From: Sapria himalayana
Taxonomy: Eukaryota > Streptophyta > Magnoliopsida > Malpighiales > Rafflesiaceae
Assembly: GCA_029783825.1 (NCBI GenBank)
Contig: JAREIK010000385.1
Span: forward strand, 2,287,501 to 2,351,500
Length of the DNA stretch: 64,000 nucleotides
Direction of reading: 5' to 3'
Shown here: one piece after another, positions 58,849-64,000 of the stretch
Layout: each line of letters starts with the position of its first letter
Numbering within the stretch: position 1 is the stretch's first letter
Program-made: the position numbers and the translations under genes
The notes under the pieces: model-generated
Databases searched by the model: none
What the model saw: the letters and a program-made list of their open reading frames with translations, nothing else
What the model was told of the DNA's origin: nothing

Positions 58849-59706
58849 ACTATAAAGGTCAGTTGATCAGTTACCTAAAATTTTTGGACTTGTGAATGAT
58901 TATTGAGCAAAGATGATTTATTGTCTTAGTGATTAACTATCATGAGGACAACTATGAGGGGACCATAATTAGGACGGGCTCAATGGTAATAACAACTTTA
59001 TATACTATCAAGGAAAATGATATTCTAATAACCATTCAATCTTCATTATGTATCCAAACCCAACATAAATAAATCTATTTAAATATGTATCTTATAAATC
59101 AAGTAGATAAATCCTATGATTTAAGAGTCATACCAAAATCTTGAAATATTTTCTCTACTAGAATTGTATTGTCTCACTATTAGTTGATCAAACTATTGAT
59201 ATAATTTATATAAGATAGATCTATGGATTAAAGTCCTCTTTATTACTTGTACAACTTATATACTTTCATATATTTATTGATAAGATATTTTTGTCAATGA
59301 GCTTTTGGGATATTATCTAACCCTTAATATTTGGTAGTGTAATAAAGTCACAACATATACTAGGACATTTTTATAATAAATTTACATTCATTTTATAACC
59401 AATCATAATAACAACTAGAGAATTTAGGCATATTATAATACATAATATAATGGACTAAACCTAAAATCTAAAGTCTTACCAAATATTCAATTTTTTCTAT
59501 TCAACTAAATGTGTAATTGACTTATTGTTAGTTGAATGAGCTGCCTATAAAATTTATATGGGATCAATATGTGGATGACAGTCCACGTAATTATTTTCAA
59601 GACATATATATTTGTAGGATTAGTTGGACAAAAGACTCTTATTTAATGAGCTTTTGTGATAATGTATAATCTTAAAAATTAGGTATCATAATAAAGTCAC
59701 AATAAG
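57955..59706 (+). repeat. Athila-like LTR C with a duplicated 3' part
   Basis: Collinear with LTR B, from GATCCATGAGCAAGCAAAAG (about 58000), GGGGGCACAACCCTC and ATGGTAGGAAAGAAG (58344) to GTAGTGTAATAAAGTCACAAC (about 59332-59353). Then a second copy of the last ~300 bp (about 59400-59706) ends AGGTATCATAATAAAGTCAC and is followed by a primer-site-like TTTTTGATACTATTTTTAATTG (59707-59728). An AT/AAAT microsatellite lies at 58800-58848. This may be one LTR with an internal duplication or two overlapping LTR remnants. Confidence 0.68.
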
Positions 59707-59929
59707 TTTTTGATACTATTTTTAATTGTTGTTTAATTTGGTTATTCAACTTTAGTTGACATAGTTATTGTTAAAAAAAGATAGTTTTATTTTTTGATGT
59801 TTGGATAATAATAACTTATTTTTGTATTTTGATTTACATTGCTTATCTTGTATTACATGTTTGTATTTTTTTTTGTTTTTTTTACTTATTTTTTAGCGAT
59901 AAACTTTGGGACTAAGCTAATACATTAGG

Positions 59930-60440
59930 ACCTAAATGGGGAAAACTTTTATAGTAAAAGATGAACATGCATAGCCCAATTTATCATTATGATAAAACTT
60001 ATATTCTATCAAATAGTGATTTATATCTCATTCCTAATGGAAACTTGAATCGGTTTGAGTATTAGAATATGGTAAGATCCCCAGATCTGAAATATCAGAA
60101 CCATGAAAAAATATCTCGCCAAAATGGTGTTTAGCAAAAATCCCTTTCAAAGTTTGACAATATTATTAGTGTATTAGTCACATAGACAAAATAAAATAAT
60201 AATATAGAAGACTATTATAGTAAAAGAATTGAGGGCATAGAGAAATTAAGAATGAGTAAGAGTGAGAAGAATTTAGATGAGTCCATGAAATTTCATTCAA
60301 GATTAATGATAAATTAGATGGTTAAAAGGTAACAATGAAAGATTGAAAGGTTGAACCAAAACATGCCAAGACTTTTGTTCTCACAAAGTGTCATGACTTT
60401 TATGTTCTAGAAGAGAAATATTGATATTGTGGTGTCTGAG
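59930..60440. other. Leader-like AT-rich DNA after LTR C
   Basis: No protein motif recognised. In position it would be the untranslated leader of the element whose polymerase remnant follows; its gag is absent. Confidence 0.35.
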
Positions 60441-60539
60441 AATGTCTTGGCCCTAGAGAAGAATGTCACATGTAGTTTTGGCACCATGACTTACATGAGG
60501 GACACTAAGCATGACCACCCCGTGACTTGGACAACTCCA

Positions 60540-61850
60540 AATATATTGATATTGAAGGATTGCCAAACCATCTTTGTTATGTATTTTTGAAAGAAAACAA
60601 GATGAAATCAATTGTTACTTTAGCTTGGTTAATAGATGATATGAGCGCTACCATGGTGAACCTCATAAAAATATGATGGTAGTATTGCTCGATCACTTGG
60701 CCATATCAAAGAAATAAGCTCATCAATATGTATACATAAGATCCTTATGGAATAGGATGTGAAACAAATGATTGAGCATCAATGGATGTTAAATCCAATA
60801 ATGAAAGATCTGGTAAAAAAAGAAATCATGAAATAGCTAAAGGTAGATATTATTTATGCTTTATCTAATTATCCTTGAGTGAGTCTAATTCATCTTGTAC
60901 TAAAGAAGGGAGGGTTGCTGGTAGTGAAAACCATAAATAATGAAGAGATTATCACATGAGCAACTACCATGATTTCTTGAGATAAGAAATTGAAGAATGA
61001 GATGAGAAAGGATCACTATCTACTTCAGTTTGTGAATTAAATATTAGATAGAACTTCATCCTATTCATTCTATTTTTTTTTTTGGATAAAAACTTGGGAT
61101 AGAAATAGAATCAGATTCTGATCGACAATGTAAATAAAGAAAAAATGAAGTTTACTTGCCCCTATGGAAGGACTTTCAAATTTAGGAGAATATCCTTTGG
61201 TCTTAACAACACTTCAAACATGTTTTAGAGGTGCATAAATATTATTTTTTCCAACCTTGACGAATAAATTATAGAGATATTTATGGATGCTTTTTTTGTA
61301 TATCAAGATTCTTTTGAATGATATTTGTATAACTTTTAGACTCTATTGAAGCATTCTAATGAGAAATATTGTGTTCTCAATTAGGAAAAATATAACTTCA
61401 TGATTAATGAATGGATCATACACAAACATTCAATTTTTGTTAGTAAATTGGAGATAGATGAATCAAAGGTGTCAGTGATCAAAACTCTACCACACACTAT
61501 AATTGTCAAGGGGTGAGGAATTTTCTTGGGCACATAGGATTTTGCTAGTAATTTAGTAGTAACTTCCCCATTATGATGAAATCATTATGTAAACTATTAG
61601 AGAAAGATGTGATATTTGATTTTGATCAAGAATGCATCGATGCCTTCAAAGTGTTGAAAGGAAATTGCTCGAAAGACTAATCTTGTCCATGTCATGATGA
61701 AAAGAAGTATTTTTTATCTTATGCAATGTAAGTGCATATGCCTTGAGAATAAGATCTTTAAAGTAATTTCATGTGCTAATCATACTTTGAATAAAATCAA
61801 AATGAATTATTCAACCATAGAAAATGAAATATGAGTGTTGTGACTTTGTT
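60540..61850 (+). pseudogene. Athila-like Ty3/gypsy reverse transcriptase and RNase H, decayed
   Basis: Blocks in order: IEGLPNHLCYVFLKE (about 60555-60600); IHKILMEQDVKQMIEHQWMLNP (split, about 60728-60800); LVKKEIMK ... LVLKKGG (about 60808-60913); RKDHYLLQFVN (about 61007-61038); FTCPYGRTFKFRRISFGLNN (about 61150-61210); IIEIFMDAFFVYQDSFE (about 61270-61318, the position of the FMDD catalytic motif, with the second Asp replaced by Ala). Then LLEKDVIFDFDQECIDAFKVLK (about 61588-61655) and the RNase H block VISCANHTLNKIKMNYSTIENEI (split, about 61768-61832). It stops where LTR D begins at about 61850. Many stops and frameshifts. Confidence 0.75.
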
Positions 61851-63203
61851 ATGCCACCTAATTTTATATGTTAGGTGATGTCTTAAAAGCTCATTTACGC
61901 CATTGTCTCATTAGATGAGGTCCATAAGCACATGGATAATATATGTAGAAAAATAAATTTCCATCCAAATCTTGATCCGATAGAGATTGTATTAGCATTT
62001 TGATTATTTAATAATGTGACAATTTATTTTTAGTAAAAGAGATACTCATATTATTAGACAATCTTAGGATCATGATTTATTCAATAAATCTATGTGATAT
62101 TATTTAATTCACTTGACATATATTATGTTGGACACATGATAAAGGTTGAGATGTTGTACAATGACTTCTCGCCCTAATGGCATACAAGCTGGTTGTCGCC
62201 CTTGAGCCTATCCTAATAGTGATCAACTCATATATGTCCCCTTGATACATCACGACCAAGAAAATAATTTATCTCAGCTCAAAATTATTTAGAATCCTAT
62301 ACTTTTTAGGTCACTTCATCAACTGCTCTTGATGGTTACTTTATATGTATACCCTTATTCTCAGGTCTTGAATATCATAAATAATATATATTGACAAGAT
62401 TTGTAAACATTTGTACTTTTAGCTTCATAAGCATTATGTTTGCATAATTAGCATTAACTTCCCTTAAGTCCTACTAATAGAAACCACATAAGTAAAAGTA
62501 ACTCACAATGGCTATTACCACATTGAGCATCACAACATACAAGCATATGTTTAGAGGATTCTCTATCACCATTCTCCTTGAAGTTAATGTGACTCACATA
62601 CTAAAATTAAACTTATTGGGAGAATATTTTATACAATATCTATCTAATTGAGAATTAATTATTTTAAGATGTGTAAAATAGATTAATACATAAAAGTATT
62701 TGTCATTTCAGCTTCGTAAGTATCATATTCATGATAATTAATATACCTAAATTTTAGGTTTCAACATATATATTTATATTAGGCATAACAATCAAAAGGA
62801 CTATCACTTCTTTTCTATCATATGAGTGAGTGAGCCTCATGGTATACATGTCATCATTCACCATGACAATCTCACATAAAGCTACCAAAAATCAAAACTT
62901 ATGTTCAAGTTTAATGTAATCACCATTAATTAGTATCCATAAAATAAAATAAAACAAAAATATTCAGTCATTAATTAATTAAATTAATCCACATCACATA
63001 TCTTAATTTATATAAACACTAACCAATGCTAGTTTGGTAGAAATTTTCAAATTCATTCCTAGAGAAGTTATGAATGAGAGTCGCACCCTCAACTTTAGAG
63101 ATTATCATAAATCTTGCATCCCTTGCTTACTTGTGGAAATCATAAGGAGTTCAAAATCCTCTTCTAAAATTTGCTAGTTTCTATGAATTAGATTGTTGCA
63201 TGA
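61850..63203 (-). repeat. Athila-like LTR D, inverted
   Basis: Reverse complement of the LTR family. GTTATGCCACCTAATTTTA (61853-61871) is the inverted LTR 3' end (GGTAGCATAAC in B). The inverted 5' end, with CCCTCAACTTTAGAGATT and CTTGCATCCCTTGCTTACTTG, lies at about 63087-63135. It interrupts the gypsy pol remnant inside RNase H and is either a solo LTR or one end of a minus-strand element extending beyond the window. Confidence 0.68.
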
Positions 63204-64000
63204 GGGAGAAGAAAAGGAAAATGAGATATTACTAGAAATTTCTCTATCTTCTACTCATATAGTTGAGCAACCTTGCATTAAGCTAAATAGGAAGTTATGG
63301 CTTTTAGAAGAAGAAGGTCACAACTTAGACCTTCATCTTTTTGGCTTGAGGTTGACTCTTGAAAATGACTATGACCCTGGTGTACATCTTGATTTTTTTA
63401 TAACACATAATTGTGGTACTGACAATGAACATAACTATGGGTTATTATCTCTATAACACAATGTTACAATATTGTGTAATAGCCATGACTTAATGCCTTT
63501 CTTTTTTATCATCCATAAAAGGATACAACATTAAGAAGTGTCTGAAAGTGGTGATGATTTCTAATTTTGTTATATAATCATTGTATTGTGTAGAGGCAAA
63601 GGTGTTGGTAAATGTTCTTTCTTGAGTTTTATATGATAACAGTGTTAAGAAATAACCAAAATGTTGAGAAGGTTTTTCATGTGTTGGTCATCGCTATGAT
63701 GCTAAGAAATTATTGTGGTACAAAAGTTTCTTTTTATATCTTTCAAGTATCAATGGTGCTATGGGTGGATACAACATTTGCCTTTTTCTTTGATAGATCA
63801 TGTTGTCACAATGCTTCTAGGATATCACGGCATTGGAAATTAGCTTGAGCATACAAGTCATGGCTATGCCTTCAATTGAGGATTAGAGTCACAACTTTTG
63901 GAAATTGTTATGCTCAAGTAATATTTTCTAATATTTAGTATCCCAAAAGTTATAACTTTGAATAATTGCCATGAGTTTTGCATTCATAATTGTTGCTCTA
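63204..64000. other. Unassigned DNA at the window edge
   Basis: An 87-codon open frame at 63193-63456 begins inside LTR D's edge, has no recognisable motif and is probably chance. The text is rich in GTCATGGC / GCCATGAC phrases (63481, 63858, 63969), similar to 56870-56960, which may belong to one uncharacterised element. Confidence 0.3.

Noticed and set aside
63193..63456. 87-codon ORF as a possible gene
   Set aside because: Starts within the edge of an LTR, has no recognisable motif, and its composition is the same as its surroundings.

Overview
The window is nuclear DNA from a flowering plant. It holds two single-exon host genes, a pentatricopeptide-repeat (PPR) gene and an AP2/ERF transcription-factor gene. 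The rest is AT-rich, densely nested and mostly decayed transposable elements of plant-type families (CACTA, hAT, Ty1/copia, an Athila-like Ty3/gypsy group, foldback and MITE-like elements). I cannot name the species. Nothing looks bacterial, organellar or viral.

Layout. 0.35-1.78 kb: a long-inverted-repeat (foldback) element containing a 23-bp satellite and a small hAT element with perfect 8-bp target-site duplication (TSD). 2.5-11.1 kb: a dead CACTA element, TNP2-type transposase followed by a Transposase_24/tnpA-like gene, split by a decayed hAT copy ending at 9246. 11.2-13.1 kb: a long CA microsatellite, a 5 x 35-bp minisatellite, then the intact PPR gene. 14.6-15.3 kb: four ~195-bp tandem units. 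17.2-23.5 kb: two more decayed hAT transposases, one + and one -, with an hAT-type MITE in the first. 24.4-28.1 kb: a structurally complete hAT element with perfect TSD and a 641-codon transposase ORF on the - strand. 28.1-33 kb: AT-rich, little recognisable. 33.2-34.0 kb: the ERF gene. 35.6-41 kb: a copia element (- strand) with a truncated 3' LTR beside a 9-bp minisatellite. 41.0-45.6 kb: a second copia (+) with perfect GAGTG TSDs. 45.9-51.9 kb: an old - strand copia split by a third, younger + strand copia. 52.9-63.2 kb: a pile of Athila-like LTRs in both orientations with decayed gag, protease, reverse transcriptase and RNase H.

The main points are these. (1) The PPR and ERF proteins resemble, from memory, the products of Arabidopsis At1g80550 and At1g80580 (ERF084), so the two genes may be an old syntenic pair now separated by about 20 kb of transposons. 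(2) One hAT family has at least four transposase copies plus a deletion derivative here. The best copy has intact ends, TSD and catalytic residues, but an in-frame stop separates its ATG and basic/BED N-terminus from the rest. (3) Disruptions in the copia elements and old hAT copies look dominated by C-to-T type change, consistent with methylation-driven decay. I found no convincing new multi-gene system. The novelty is in nested-transposon architecture and small repeats.
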